Assembly (NCBI GenBank): GCA_026415395.1
Contig: JAOAHD010000021.1
Span: 1 to 64,000, forward strand
Reading direction: 5' to 3'
Source: Candidatus Binatia bacterium
GTDB lineage: Bacteria; Desulfobacterota; Binatia; HRBIN30
DNA: 64,000 bases
Below the pieces are notes generated by a model. The model worked only from the letters and a program-made list of their open reading frames with translations, did no database searches and was not told the origin of the DNA. Below are positions 18,082-26,540 of this stretch, in pieces (positions within the stretch are counted from its first letter, which is position 1; the number at the start of each line of letters is the position of its first letter). Position numbers and translations under genes: made by a program.

Positions 18082-18936
18082 GTGACCGGTGACGGCGAAC
18101 AGGATCACCTCCAGAGGGAGCGGCTGCGGCTGCTGTATGAGCTCAATCGTGGCTTGACGACGTTTACCGACCTGCGATCGCTGCTGAGCTACGCCACCGA
18201 ACAAGGCCGCATTCTCTTTCGCGCTGAAGGTTGCGCCATCTTGATGCTCGATCCGAAGAAAAACGAGTTCTACTTTCCTGTGGCCAGCGATGTCGACATC
18301 AAGTCCGAAGCACGCTTAGCGGAGATTCGCTTCCCTGCAGATCGTGGGATTGCGGGATGGGTGCTCCACCACGATCAGGCCGAGTTGGTCATGGATACCT
18401 CGCAAGATCCGCGGTTTTTCCGCGGCATCGATGCGCAGACGGAGATGACCACGCGCTCGCTGTTGTGTGCGCCGTTGCGCACTCGGACGGGGAACATCGG
18501 GGTCATGGAGGTTGTGAACCCCGCTCCCGAATTCTTGACCGGGAGCGATTTGGAGTTTCTGGAGACAGTTGCTGCCGACGTGGCGGTGGCTTGTGAAAAG
18601 GCACAGTTGTACGAGCGCTTGCGTGGGGAGGTGGTTGGCCTGCGGCAGGTCTGTCGTGTTGCGGGGTTGTTGGCCATTGTGGTCGGTGCGCTCGTGGGCG
18701 TATCATCCGCCTTTGCGCACTTTGCCCGAGCTTTGCCAGCAGTCGAGTTGTTCACCCGGCCTACGTTTGTGCTCGGGGTGGTCACCGCTTTGGGCGGGGG
18801 GCTTCTATCGGCGATCGCTCGCGGTTGGTTGATTCCTCCGGCGGAGAGTGCACCGGTGGAACCCGGGCATGGAGGAAGAATTCCCGGTTCCCCTTTGGGC
18901 CGAGCAGTGGCGAAGGACACTCTCCGACAACCGTAA
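18082..18936 (+). CDS. GAF-domain protein with C-terminal transmembrane helices
   Basis: A 284-residue protein. An N-terminal coiled-coil-like helix leads into a GAF domain (about residues 25-175; EGCAILMLDP, FPADRGIAGWVL and GVMEVVNPA are typical). It ends with two membrane helices (about 190-212 and 222-250) and a polar tail. No kinase, cyclase or GGDEF output domain follows, so it is a bare sensory module tethered to the membrane, signalling by an unknown route. The GTG start at 18082 fits the domain edge. Its last 155 bases, covering the second helix and tail, overlap tlyA on the other strand. Confidence 0.8.
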   Translation: MTGDGEQDHLQRERLRLLYELNRGLTTFTDLRSLLSYATEQGRILFRAEGCAILMLDPKKNEFYFPVASDVDIKSEARLAEIRFPADRGIAGWVLHHDQAELVMDTSQDPRFFRGIDAQTEMTTRSLLCAPLRTRTGNIGVMEVVNPAPEFLTGSDLEFLETVAADVAVACEKAQLYERLRGEVVGLRQVCRVAGLLAIVVGALVGVSSAFAHFARALPAVELFTRPTFVLGVVTALGGGLLSAIARGWLIPPAESAPVEPGHGGRIPGSPLGRAVAKDTLRQP

Positions 18937-19585
18937 ACCCGAGGGCTAGCGCTGCCTCTTTGATGGTCTCCACCGCCTGGCGGTGAAGTTCCGGGTCACG
19001 GACAACACCCCCCGATCCCACGTGTTCTCGGCCCACTTCGAACTGCGGCTTGACTAAGAGGACCACGTCACTGCCGGCATCGACGCAGCGCAAGACGTTA
19101 GGAAGCACTAACCGTAACGAGATGAACGACACGTCCACGGCTGCAAAGTTTGCGAGTTCTGGCAAGCGTTCTGGAGCGAAGAAGCGAAAGTTCGTGCGTT
19201 CAAAAACGGTCACCCGTGGATCATGCCTCAATTTCCACGCGAGTTGCCCGTAGCCTACGTCGATCGCGTACACGTGTGTGGCACCGCGTTGCAGAAGGCA
19301 ATCGCTAAAACCGCCGGTCGACGCCCCGACGTCCAGACACGTGCGGCCTCGGACATCAATACCGAAGCTGTCGAGGGCAGCTGCGAGTTTAAGCCCGCCA
19401 CGGCTCACATAGGGGAGGTCTTCGCCCCTCACCTCGATCGGGGCATCCGCATCGACGAAGGAGCCGGCCTTCGTCACTCGCTGTCCCGAAGCATAGACAA
19501 CTCCAGCCAACACGAGGCGTTGCGCTCGTTCTCGGCTGGGTGCCAGCCCGCGTTCGACGAGGAGCTTGTCGATGCGAACACGCAT
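18782..19585 (-). CDS. tlyA: TlyA-family rRNA 2'-O-ribose methyltransferase
   Basis: A 267-residue protein with an S4 RNA-binding domain (residues 1-60; RIDKLLVERGLAPSRERAQR) and an FtsJ-like methyltransferase domain. The SAM loop is LDVGASTGGFSDCLLQRGA, and Asp/Lys catalytic residues lie in AVDVSFISLR and VKPQFE. In other bacteria TlyA methylates ribosomal RNA. The family normally ends near GPKGNREFFLHA; here about 25 extra Pro/Arg-rich residues run into the convergent GAF gene. It follows ispA by 9 bases in one operon. Confidence 0.93.
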   Translation of the reverse strand: MRVRIDKLLVERGLAPSRERAQRLVLAGVVYASGQRVTKAGSFVDADAPIEVRGEDLPYVSRGGLKLAAALDSFGIDVRGRTCLDVGASTGGFSDCLLQRGATHVYAIDVGYGQLAWKLRHDPRVTVFERTNFRFFAPERLPELANFAAVDVSFISLRLVLPNVLRCVDAGSDVVLLVKPQFEVGREHVGSGGVVRDPELHRQAVETIKEAALALGFTVVGECPSPLLGPKGNREFFLHARVPPVHSPPEESTNRERSPIEAPRPKR

Positions 19586-19594
19586 AAGGAGCCG

Positions 19595-20488
19595 CTAGGC
19601 CACGCTAGCTCGGGCGACAATGAGTTGCGCGATTTGCCGTAGCGGTTCCGCTTCGTCTCCGAAAGAGTCCAACTCTTCCAACGCCTGGCTCAGAAGTTCG
19701 CGCACACGCTGTTTCGAGGCGGGTAGCCCGAGCACAGCCGGGAACGTGGCTTTGTGTTGCCGCCGATCCCCGCCGCCAATTTTTCCTGTGACCTGAAGAG
19801 AGCCTTCCTCGTCCAGGATGTCGTCGGCAATCTGAAAAGCGAGGCCGAGGAACTCCGCGTAGCGCGACAGTTGTCGCAATTGCCCTGGGCGGGCGCCGCC
19901 GAGGATTGCGCCGGCGCGAACAGAGACGCGGATGAGTTCGCCGGTTTTGCGGACGTGAATGTATTCCACGAGCGGCAAATCGGCTTGCCGATCCTGGGCT
20001 GCGATGTCAGCGGCTTGGCCTCCAACCAACCCGCGGGGCCCGGCGGCCATGGCAACTTCGGTAAGAACTTGCAATGCACGTCTTTGCCGAACCCCTGCGC
20101 TGAGCGCGGCCTCACCCATGATGCGGAACGCTTCCGTGAGCAGGGCATCGCCGGCCAGAATGGCGAGCGCCTCGCCGAATACGATGTGATTTGTTGGTCG
20201 CCCCCGGCGAAGTTCGTCGTTGTCCATGGCGGGCAAATCGTCATGGATGAGCGAGTACGTATGAATCATCTCAATGGCGCAGGCAAACGGGAGCACGGTT
20301 TCACTGTTGCCGCCAACCGCCTCGCAGGCGGCCAAAGATAAGATGGGCCGCACCCGCTTGCCACCCCCCAGGAGGCTATAGCGCATCGCCTCGACGAGCC
20401 GATCCGGCACACTGGTTGCGGGCAGATATCGGTCGAGGGCACGATCGATGAGTCGCCGCTTTTTCTCGAGGTACTGATCGAGCCGCAA
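19595..20488 (-). CDS. ispA: Polyprenyl (farnesyl/geranylgeranyl) diphosphate synthase
   Basis: A 297-residue trans-prenyltransferase that condenses IPP with allylic diphosphates. The first Asp-rich motif is in HDDLPAMDNDELRRGRPTNH (DDxxxxD form) and the second is FQIADDILDEEG. TYSLIHDD just before the first motif fits short-chain products of C15-C20. The start codon is TTG at 20488, supported by AAGGAG 7 bases upstream. It lies 4 bases after xseB and 9 before tlyA. In related bacteria dxs usually sits between ispA and tlyA; it is absent here. Confidence 0.94.
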   Translation of the reverse strand: MRLDQYLEKKRRLIDRALDRYLPATSVPDRLVEAMRYSLLGGGKRVRPILSLAACEAVGGNSETVLPFACAIEMIHTYSLIHDDLPAMDNDELRRGRPTNHIVFGEALAILAGDALLTEAFRIMGEAALSAGVRQRRALQVLTEVAMAAGPRGLVGGQAADIAAQDRQADLPLVEYIHVRKTGELIRVSVRAGAILGGARPGQLRQLSRYAEFLGLAFQIADDILDEEGSLQVTGKIGGGDRRQHKATFPAVLGLPASKQRVRELLSQALEELDSFGDEAEPLRQIAQLIVARASVA

Positions 20489-20492
20489 GCGT

Positions 20493-20735
20493 TTACTCCT
20501 TCAAGTCACTGTTCAGCGGGGTGAGATTTAGCTCGCCACTGTCTGTGCGCGTGAGCACTTCGATCCGTGCCTCGACCTCCGTTAGGCGCTCGTTGAGTGC
20601 TTTGACTAAGCGGATTCCTTCTTCAAAGGCAGCTAAGGCATCCTCCAAGGACATGTCGCCTCGCTCGAGTCGGCGCACAATGTCCTCGAGCGCGTGCATC
20701 GTAGCCTCGAATGATTGGAGTGTTTGATCACTCAT
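20493..20735 (-). CDS. xseB: Exodeoxyribonuclease VII small subunit
   Basis: An 80-residue helical protein beginning SFEATMHALEDIVRRLERGD with the family's LEEAL-like SLEDALAAFEEGIRLVK segment. It forms the accessory subunit that binds the XseA coiled-coil arms. ATG at 20735 fits the family; the frame extends to 20816 but inside the xseA 3' end. It lies 16 bp after xseA and ends 4 bp before the ispA TTG. Confidence 0.93.
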   Translation of the reverse strand: MSDQTLQSFEATMHALEDIVRRLERGDMSLEDALAAFEEGIRLVKALNERLTEVEARIEVLTRTDSGELNLTPLNSDLKE

Positions 20736-20751
20736 GAGAACTCGTTTCCCA

Positions 20752-21972
20752 TTAACCTTCAGTTTCGCGCACCAGCGCGTGTGTCCGACCGCGAGCAAAT
20801 TGAATTTGCACGGCATCTCCCGCGGTTAAACTGGCAGCATCGCGCACGATTGTGCCTGCGGGCAACTTCTTCACGATAGCGTATCCCCGGTTCAGAACTC
20901 CCAGCGGACTGAGAGCACTGAGTCGGTCAGCCAGAGCGCGAAGCCGCTGGCGCTCTCGTTCGGTTCTCCGCGTGATTGCGAGTTCCGCACGCTCAGCCAG
21001 CTCGTCCAGGCGCAGGCGCAAATTTTCCACCGTGTGGCGAGGGTCGCGCAGGCGATGAGCCAACTGATCGAGCCGTTGCCGGTATAGTTGCAACACACGG
21101 GAAAAAGCCGATACGAGCAATCGGCGTTGGTGTTCGATCCGGTTTGCTAGTTCCTTCAGTTCAGGAACCACGAGCGTTGCCGCTGCTGTAGGGGTCGGGG
21201 CCCGCACATCTGCAGCCAGATCCGCAATCGTGATGTCGATCTCGTGCCCGACGGCAGACACCACGGGTACGCGGCAGGCCGCAATGGCTCGCGCGACGAC
21301 CTCGTCATTGAATGCCCAAAGGTCCTCCTTGGAACCACCGCCGCGCCCGACGATGATGACGTCCACCGCGGGGACCTCTTGCAAATCGCGTAAGGCTGCG
21401 ACGATTTCCGTCGGAGCTTCCTTGCCTTGAACACGCACCGGGCGGATGATGACCCGCACGTGGGGAAACCGGCGATGGAGCACCGTGAGGATATCGCGAA
21501 TCGCGGCGCCGGTCAGTGCGGTCACGATGCCGATGCAGCGCGGGAGAGGCGGTAGCGGGCGTTTGCGCTGTGGATCGAACAGGCCCTCCGCATGGAGCCG
21601 CTGCTTGAGCTGCTCGAGAGCAAGTTGCACGCTGCCGATGCCCACCGGTTCCATGAATTCTACGTAAAGCTGCAAGTGACCGCGGGGTTCGTAGAGGCTC
21701 ACGTGCCCGCGTACGAGCACCTTAAGGCCGTCCTCCGGTTTAAACGCGAGTCCTCGATTGGCTCCCTTGAACATAACGGCGGCGATTTGGGCGCCCTCGT
21801 CCTTGATAACGAAGTAGAAGTGGCCGGAAGAGGGCACCTTGAAATTCGAGATCTCCCCGACCACCCACACCGTATCAATGTGTGTTTCCAAAGTTTCACG
21901 GATGAGTTGCGTGAGCTCGCTGACGCTGAGAAACGGGGTAGAACCGGCCCGCGGGGCCTCGGCGAACGTCAT
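20752..21972 (-). CDS. xseA: Exodeoxyribonuclease VII large subunit
   Basis: A 406-residue nuclease subunit. The N-terminal OB fold (SVSELTQLIRETLE, VWVVGEISNFKVPSSGHFYF) binds ssDNA. The catalytic domain carries GIVTALTGAAIRDIL, VIIVGRGGGSKEDLWAFND and SAVGHEIDITIADLAAD. A long coiled coil and LSPLGVLNRGYAIV close the protein. It degrades single-stranded DNA to oligonucleotides in repair. ATG at 21972 is chosen over upstream 22014. It is the third gene of the ctpA-to-tlyA operon. Confidence 0.96.
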   Translation of the reverse strand: MTFAEAPRAGSTPFLSVSELTQLIRETLETHIDTVWVVGEISNFKVPSSGHFYFVIKDEGAQIAAVMFKGANRGLAFKPEDGLKVLVRGHVSLYEPRGHLQLYVEFMEPVGIGSVQLALEQLKQRLHAEGLFDPQRKRPLPPLPRCIGIVTALTGAAIRDILTVLHRRFPHVRVIIRPVRVQGKEAPTEIVAALRDLQEVPAVDVIIVGRGGGSKEDLWAFNDEVVARAIAACRVPVVSAVGHEIDITIADLAADVRAPTPTAAATLVVPELKELANRIEHQRRLLVSAFSRVLQLYRQRLDQLAHRLRDPRHTVENLRLRLDELAERAELAITRRTERERQRLRALADRLSALSPLGVLNRGYAIVKKLPAGTIVRDAASLTAGDAVQIQFARGRTHALVRETEG

Positions 21973-21985
21973 TGGGCGCTTCGTA

Positions 21986-23191
21986 TCAAAATTGCCTCTC
22001 GAACGACAGACCACGCTGCACGAGCGAGATCGCGTCGACCAATTCGATCCCGGTCCCCGTCAACTGTCCGAATTCGGTGCGGAGCGCGGTTAAACAAGCC
22101 GAGCTGGCCGGAAGGACTTCGATGAGTTCGCCGAGGGATTGAGCCCGGGCCACCGCACTGGCGATGCGCGCTCGGCACCAGTTGGGGTCACTCCCGAGCT
22201 CGTTCTCCCGTGACCAGGAGAAGCGAAAGCAGCCTCTACCAGCCATGAAAAAAGCGGCGCACGGGTCGTCAGAGCTCGGCGTCAAGTCCCCCCACAACAC
22301 GACGTAAGAGCTCGGGAGTGTTTCGACCCAGCGTTTTACTGCACCCAGGAACTGCTCGGCATGCGGAGGCGCGAAGAGCAAGACTCCCGACGCATGGGGA
22401 AACTGTTGTGCGAGCCTGGCGAAGTAATGTTCGAGGCTGGCCGCTCGAGCGCTGCGCGCCGAAACGGCTAGCGCCTCCTGCAGATCCGCTTGTGCGGTTC
22501 GGTCGCTGTGCTCCACGGCACCTGATTCGGTTTCCAACTCGACTTCGACCAGAGTAGGAACCTCCGCAAGCCGAAGCTGCTCGCTAACAATGTCCCCGAA
22601 TGCTGCGGGCGGCCTCACGGCATAGGTGAGTCGCACGCCCAGAGCAAGAAACTGGCGCGCAAGATGCACATCGTCGCCTAGGTGAGCGAGTACGATGGCG
22701 AGCCGCGGTGGTCGGTCGATCCAACGGAATCGGAAGGTATGGGTTCGCAAGCCTCCGATGCCAAGCCAAACCTCCAGACTGTGAGGTCGGTCTTCGATAT
22801 GAAGGGTCAAGTCTGGAAAGTCGCGTTGGAGCTCTTCAAAGGGGCGCAGGAGGGGGGCAATGTTGGTCGTGCGAGGCAGAGAAAATTCGTAAAGGCGATG
22901 GACCCATTGGCGACTGCCCTCACCAAAGTTCTCTTCGGTTGGAGTTGGGAGCACGAGAGGGAAGGGCATCTCGTTCAGCCTTAGCGTTACACGGGCAATT
23001 GCCCCCAACATCGCAGTCTGGTCGGGGGCCGGTGTTGAAGATGCAATTGTTGGAGCCTTTTGCCGCTGGCCGGTACGGGTGTTCGAACGATCCGGAACTG
23101 TGAGATCGGCGTACACAATGAGCCCGAAGGCGAGCATCAGGATCCAACGGAATGGCGCAAGGACGTCAACCAGTCGCCTCGAGGTGTGCAC
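21986..23191 (-). CDS. Divergent polysaccharide deacetylase-like protein, probably catalytically inactive
   Basis: A 401-residue protein with one N-terminal membrane helix (about residues 12-28) and a Pro/Thr-rich linker. The C-terminal domain reads RLAIVLAHLGDDVHLARQFL and GVRLTYAVRPPAAFGD, matching the YibQ/divergent deacetylase fold. The usual IIDDxG metal-site start is changed to VLAHLG here, so catalysis is doubtful. Its position just after ctpA is typical: this family often sits with EnvC- and CtpA-type cell-wall genes. A periplasmic role near peptidoglycan is inferred. The start is GTG at 23191. It ends 13 bp before xseA. Confidence 0.7.
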   Translation of the reverse strand: MHTSRRLVDVLAPFRWILMLAFGLIVYADLTVPDRSNTRTGQRQKAPTIASSTPAPDQTAMLGAIARVTLRLNEMPFPLVLPTPTEENFGEGSRQWVHRLYEFSLPRTTNIAPLLRPFEELQRDFPDLTLHIEDRPHSLEVWLGIGGLRTHTFRFRWIDRPPRLAIVLAHLGDDVHLARQFLALGVRLTYAVRPPAAFGDIVSEQLRLAEVPTLVEVELETESGAVEHSDRTAQADLQEALAVSARSARAASLEHYFARLAQQFPHASGVLLFAPPHAEQFLGAVKRWVETLPSSYVVLWGDLTPSSDDPCAAFFMAGRGCFRFSWSRENELGSDPNWCRARIASAVARAQSLGELIEVLPASSACLTALRTEFGQLTGTGIELVDAISLVQRGLSFERQF

Positions 23192-23243
23192 AGGGCGGTT
23201 TTAACGTGGCAGGCAAACGCAGCAAGAAGAGGCGCGAGTGTGA

Positions 23244-24602
23244 TTATGGCGTGCGTCCGGCCACTACCGTTTTGAACACGTTCCAGCTTTTGAGCAATTC
23301 GAGCGCGCGATCCAACTGTGGGTCACGGCCTAACTCGCCTTCGCGGACCTGCAAGGCTTCCGGAACCTCCTGTGGTTCCTCCGTTTCTTCTTCGTTGGGT
23401 GGAGACTCTTCTCGATCGTGCGGGGAACGGAGGTGCCGTGGTAAGTTCTCCTCCCGAATCCGGGGCAGCGACGGTCCGCCAGCAGCGGCGAGGGTCGTCG
23501 GATTGTCGAGGACAATGTCCGGCGTGATTCCGGTCGCTTGGATCGATCTTCCGTTTGGCGTGTAGTACCGTGCGGTGGTGAGGCGGATGGCCGAGTTTTC
23601 CTCGAGCGGCAGGATCGTTTGTACGGAGCCTTTGCCAAAGGTTTGTGTCCCCAAGATCAAGGCGCGGCGATGATCTTGTAGGGCTCCGGCAACAATTTCC
23701 GAGGCGCTGGCACTGCCGCTGTTGACCAACACAATCATCGGAAAATCCGTGCGCGATCCCTGCTTATGGGCAAAGTATTTCTGCTTTTGCGATTCCAAAC
23801 GGCCATCGGTGTAGACCACGAGGCCAGAGTCGATGAATTCGTCGGCCACTTTGATTGCCTGAGTGAGTAAGCCTCCGGGGTTGTTGCGGAGGTCCAGGAT
23901 CAGGCCTGAAAGCGGCCCGCCGTTATCCTGTTCGAGTTTCGCGAGTGCCTTTTGCAAGTCATCGTCGGTCCGCTCTTGAAACTGCGTGATCCGCACGTAT
24001 GCGTACCCTTTCTCGAGGAGGCGGGACTTCACGCTTTGAATTTTGATGACTTCGCGGGTCAGCGTGAGTTCGATTGGTTTCACCACTCCCTCGCGCCGCA
24101 AAGTGAGGCGCACCTTAGTCCCGGGCGCGCCACGCATGCGCCGCACGGCCTCGGTTAGCGGCATGTCCTTGGTGAACTCTTCGTCGATTTTGATGATTTG
24201 ATCGCCCGGTTTGATTCCGGCCCGGTAGGCGGGGGTATCTTCGATGGGGGAGACAACCGTCAGGACGTTGTTACGGATCGTAATCTCGATCCCAAGGCCA
24301 CCGAACGTGCCGCGCGTATCGACTTGGAGCTCCTTGTAGGATTCGGGCGGGAGGTAAGCGCTGTGTGGGTCTAAGGCGGTTAGCATTCCGGTAATTGCGC
24401 CTTCGATTAATTGTTTGGTGGTGACGGGATCGACGTAATTACGCTGTACCAAGGTGAGGACGTTGGTGAACACCTCGATACTGTCGTAGGCGTCCTTGGC
24501 GACGGCGGACACGCGGCTCGCGCTGTAAGACAACAAGTAAATTGTGCCTCCGAGGACGATAGCCCAGACGATTTTTGTCAACCAACCAGTGTGTTGTTTC
24601 AT
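23244..24602 (-). CDS. ctpA: C-terminal processing protease, S41 family
   Basis: A 452-residue periplasmic serine protease with an N-terminal membrane helix (about residues 8-28). A PDZ domain (GLGIEITIRNNVLTVVSPIEDTP...AGIKPGDQI) precedes the peptidase domain. The catalytic Ser lies in VNSGSASASEIVAGALQD and the Lys in GTQTFGKGSVQT. An acidic, Pro-rich tail follows. It trims C-termini of envelope proteins and often controls murein hydrolases. ATG at 24602 matches the family start. It leads the minus-strand operon and is divergent from the gene at 24841. Confidence 0.95.
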   Translation of the reverse strand: MKQHTGWLTKIVWAIVLGGTIYLLSYSASRVSAVAKDAYDSIEVFTNVLTLVQRNYVDPVTTKQLIEGAITGMLTALDPHSAYLPPESYKELQVDTRGTFGGLGIEITIRNNVLTVVSPIEDTPAYRAGIKPGDQIIKIDEEFTKDMPLTEAVRRMRGAPGTKVRLTLRREGVVKPIELTLTREVIKIQSVKSRLLEKGYAYVRITQFQERTDDDLQKALAKLEQDNGGPLSGLILDLRNNPGGLLTQAIKVADEFIDSGLVVYTDGRLESQKQKYFAHKQGSRTDFPMIVLVNSGSASASEIVAGALQDHRRALILGTQTFGKGSVQTILPLEENSAIRLTTARYYTPNGRSIQATGITPDIVLDNPTTLAAAGGPSLPRIREENLPRHLRSPHDREESPPNEEETEEPQEVPEALQVREGELGRDPQLDRALELLKSWNVFKTVVAGRTP

Positions 24603-24840
24603 GTAAGCGAGCGCCCTTTCTCCGAGAACGGATAGCAGCTGACTTATAACCGAAGGTGTTGCTGCACACAATTTGTCTTCCAGGAGTTGGACCATCCAGA
24701 TGCATGCAGCGCTAGTATGTGCTGAGCCGTTAATCGGTTTGCTCGAGCGCGTGGCTTCTTCGCTGGTCTTCGCCTCTCATTGGGCTGCGAGAAAAAACCG
24801 TTTGGCCACGTGGTTGAACGCGCTAAACTGCAACGCTGCC

Positions 24841-25428
24841 ATGACGCAACATTCGAGGTTGTTTCAACGAAATCTCACGGAGTTCTTTCGCGAATTGCTG
24901 CAGCGTGCGATGGAGGCGCAAGCAGTAAGGTCGAGCGAGGACGTTGAATTCTACCTCGTGACGCTGCTTGAGCACTTCGCCCATCCCCGTCGCCGCTTTG
25001 ATGATCGGCCTCTAGCTCTTGATTACTTGGAGTCTTTCCACGCACCATTACCGCATCGTTACGGGAAGCTGAAACACGTGGGCGACACGGCCCTGTTTAT
25101 GGCCGGGCTATTCCTCGAGGCACTGCACCGGAAAATTGTCAGCTCTGACTACTACACTGAGTTAGGGCGCACGGCGTATTCGCAACTCGCGCGTTTGGGT
25201 GGAGCAGCCGGCCCCCGCTCGCGGGATTTGTTTGCCGAACTTGCGGACCGCTTCCCCGAGCTCGTCCGTGTCCTAGCGGAAATTAGTTTTCGCGACTTGT
25301 TTCCAGGAGACGAGCACGCACTCAGAGCCTACACCCGGTGGTTGTACACCCGTAGCGAGCTCGATGCTCACTGGCTCATGAAGCAGGGGCTAATTCCGTA
25401 CGCTCCCACGAAACGGACGACTCACTAG
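24841..25428 (+). CDS. Conserved hypothetical protein, all-helical
   Basis: A 195-residue soluble protein, predicted mainly helical. The segments FFRELLQRAM, FYLVTLLEHFA and HVGDTALFMAGLFLEALHRK are strongly amphipathic. I do not recall a named family, but the GDTALFMAGLFLE pattern resembles conserved unknowns of deltaproteobacteria. ATG at 24841 is preferred; the open frame reaches 24673 but overlaps the ctpA leader. Its last 53 bases overlap the convergent methyltransferase gene. Confidence 0.7.
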   Translation: MTQHSRLFQRNLTEFFRELLQRAMEAQAVRSSEDVEFYLVTLLEHFAHPRRRFDDRPLALDYLESFHAPLPHRYGKLKHVGDTALFMAGLFLEALHRKIVSSDYYTELGRTAYSQLARLGGAAGPRSRDLFAELADRFPELVRVLAEISFRDLFPGDEHALRAYTRWLYTRSELDAHWLMKQGLIPYAPTKRTTH

Positions 25429-26080
25429 CTCGCGACCCGACCACCAGAGGTGCCTTTGCGTTACGGGCAACGAGAATGGTGAACAACGAGCGCCGACTTG
25501 TCTTGTAGAGCTCGATCACTTCTAGTGGCAGCCCGACCAGGACGTCGCGTAGGTCCAATGTATGCCACCCAAGTCGTAACGTTACTGGCTCCATGAGCCG
25601 ATCGAGCGCTGCAAAGAAGCGGTTAGGACTCCGGAAGTGATTCACGATCGCCAGGGTACCCTGCGGCCGCAGAACTCGTAGAATTTCCGTCATCAGCTTG
25701 CGGGCATCCGGCACTACGCTTACGACATGAAAAGCGGTGACAAAGTCGAAAGAGTCGTCCTCGAACTTAAGATTCAGGGCGTCCATCTGGAGCAGCTTGA
25801 TGTGGCGCCAGCCATGCCGCCGCAGCTTATCCTCCGCCTTGTCAAGCATATCTGCCGCTAGGTCGATCCCGACCACTTCGGCGTGCTCAGGATAGGCGTC
25901 GAGCGATAAGCCCGTTCCCACTCCGACTTCTAGCACGCGCGCTCCAGGAGGGATTTCCAGCGAGCGAATGACCCGATGGATCCGCGGAGCGAAAATCCGA
26001 GTGAAGATGAAGTCGTACAAATAGGATAGTTCAGCGTACAGCTTGCTCTCATGGGCCTGCGCACTCTCGAAGGACCGCAT
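25376..26080 (-). CDS. SAM-dependent methyltransferase, phospholipid N-methyltransferase-like
   Basis: A 234-residue class I methyltransferase. Motif I is VLEVGVGTGLSLDAYP, motif II VVGIDLAADMLDKA and motif III region FDFVTAFHVVSVVPD. LRPQGTLAIVNHF is the post-motif loop. The N-terminus ELSYLYDFIFTRIFAPRI and the GVGTGLSL loop are like PmtA-type phosphatidylethanolamine N-methyltransferases, so it may make phosphatidylcholine precursors; UbiE-like enzymes are the alternative. ATG at 26080. The 3' end overlaps the convergent hypothetical gene by 53 bases. Confidence 0.85.
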   Translation of the reverse strand: MRSFESAQAHESKLYAELSYLYDFIFTRIFAPRIHRVIRSLEIPPGARVLEVGVGTGLSLDAYPEHAEVVGIDLAADMLDKAEDKLRRHGWRHIKLLQMDALNLKFEDDSFDFVTAFHVVSVVPDARKLMTEILRVLRPQGTLAIVNHFRSPNRFFAALDRLMEPVTLRLGWHTLDLRDVLVGLPLEVIELYKTSRRSLFTILVARNAKAPLVVGSRASESSVSWERTELAPAS

Positions 26081-26120
26081 CCGCTACCCCTCAGTCGTCA
26101 CGTGGTTGTGATTCGGCCGG

Positions 26121-26309
26121 TCATGCGGCCGTATTGCCGCGCAACTCGCTCTTGAAAGCAGCGACGTCGCGCTTCCGAAACCGCCACTGGCGCCCCTTTT
26201 TGAATGCGGGCAAGATACTTTTTCGAGCAAATTCGTTAACCGTATCCGGACTCAAATCGAGGATGCGGGCCACTTCCTTACTGGTCAAGATCGCATCGTC
26301 TTTTTCCAT
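26121..26309 (-). CDS. MerR/excisionase-type helix-turn-helix protein
   Basis: A 62-residue single-domain DNA-binding protein: LTSKEVARILDLSPDTVNEFARKSILPAFKKGRQWRFRKRDVAAFK is interrupted only by the wing turn of the winged helix. This HTH_17 type appears both in excisionases and in small regulators. No integrase, att site or phage gene is near, so a small regulator is more likely. ATG at 26309. The methyltransferase gene starts 40 bp downstream on the same strand and may be its target. Confidence 0.85.
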   Translation of the reverse strand: MEKDDAILTSKEVARILDLSPDTVNEFARKSILPAFKKGRQWRFRKRDVAAFKSELRGNTAA

Positions 26310-26540
26310 GGTCTGAACCCCCGGGGGCTAACGTGAAATGCTTCCCAACAGGATGACCCGTCCCGGCTAACACGGGGGTATCCAGCAGTCAAGCAAGGGC
26401 GTTTCCGTTTAGGTCCTCCGGGAGAATCAAACGACAAATTCAGTACTTAAGGTCGCGCCTCGGTCCGAAACTCGAGCGGGCCAGCGGCAAGTTTTGCGAG
26501 GCAGGTGCAGGCAAGCCTACGACGGTGCGGGTAAGGAGTG

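Noticed and set aside
26121-26309. Phage excisionase marking a mobile element
   Set aside because: No integrase, att repeat, tRNA target or phage gene nearby; housekeeping genes flank it.
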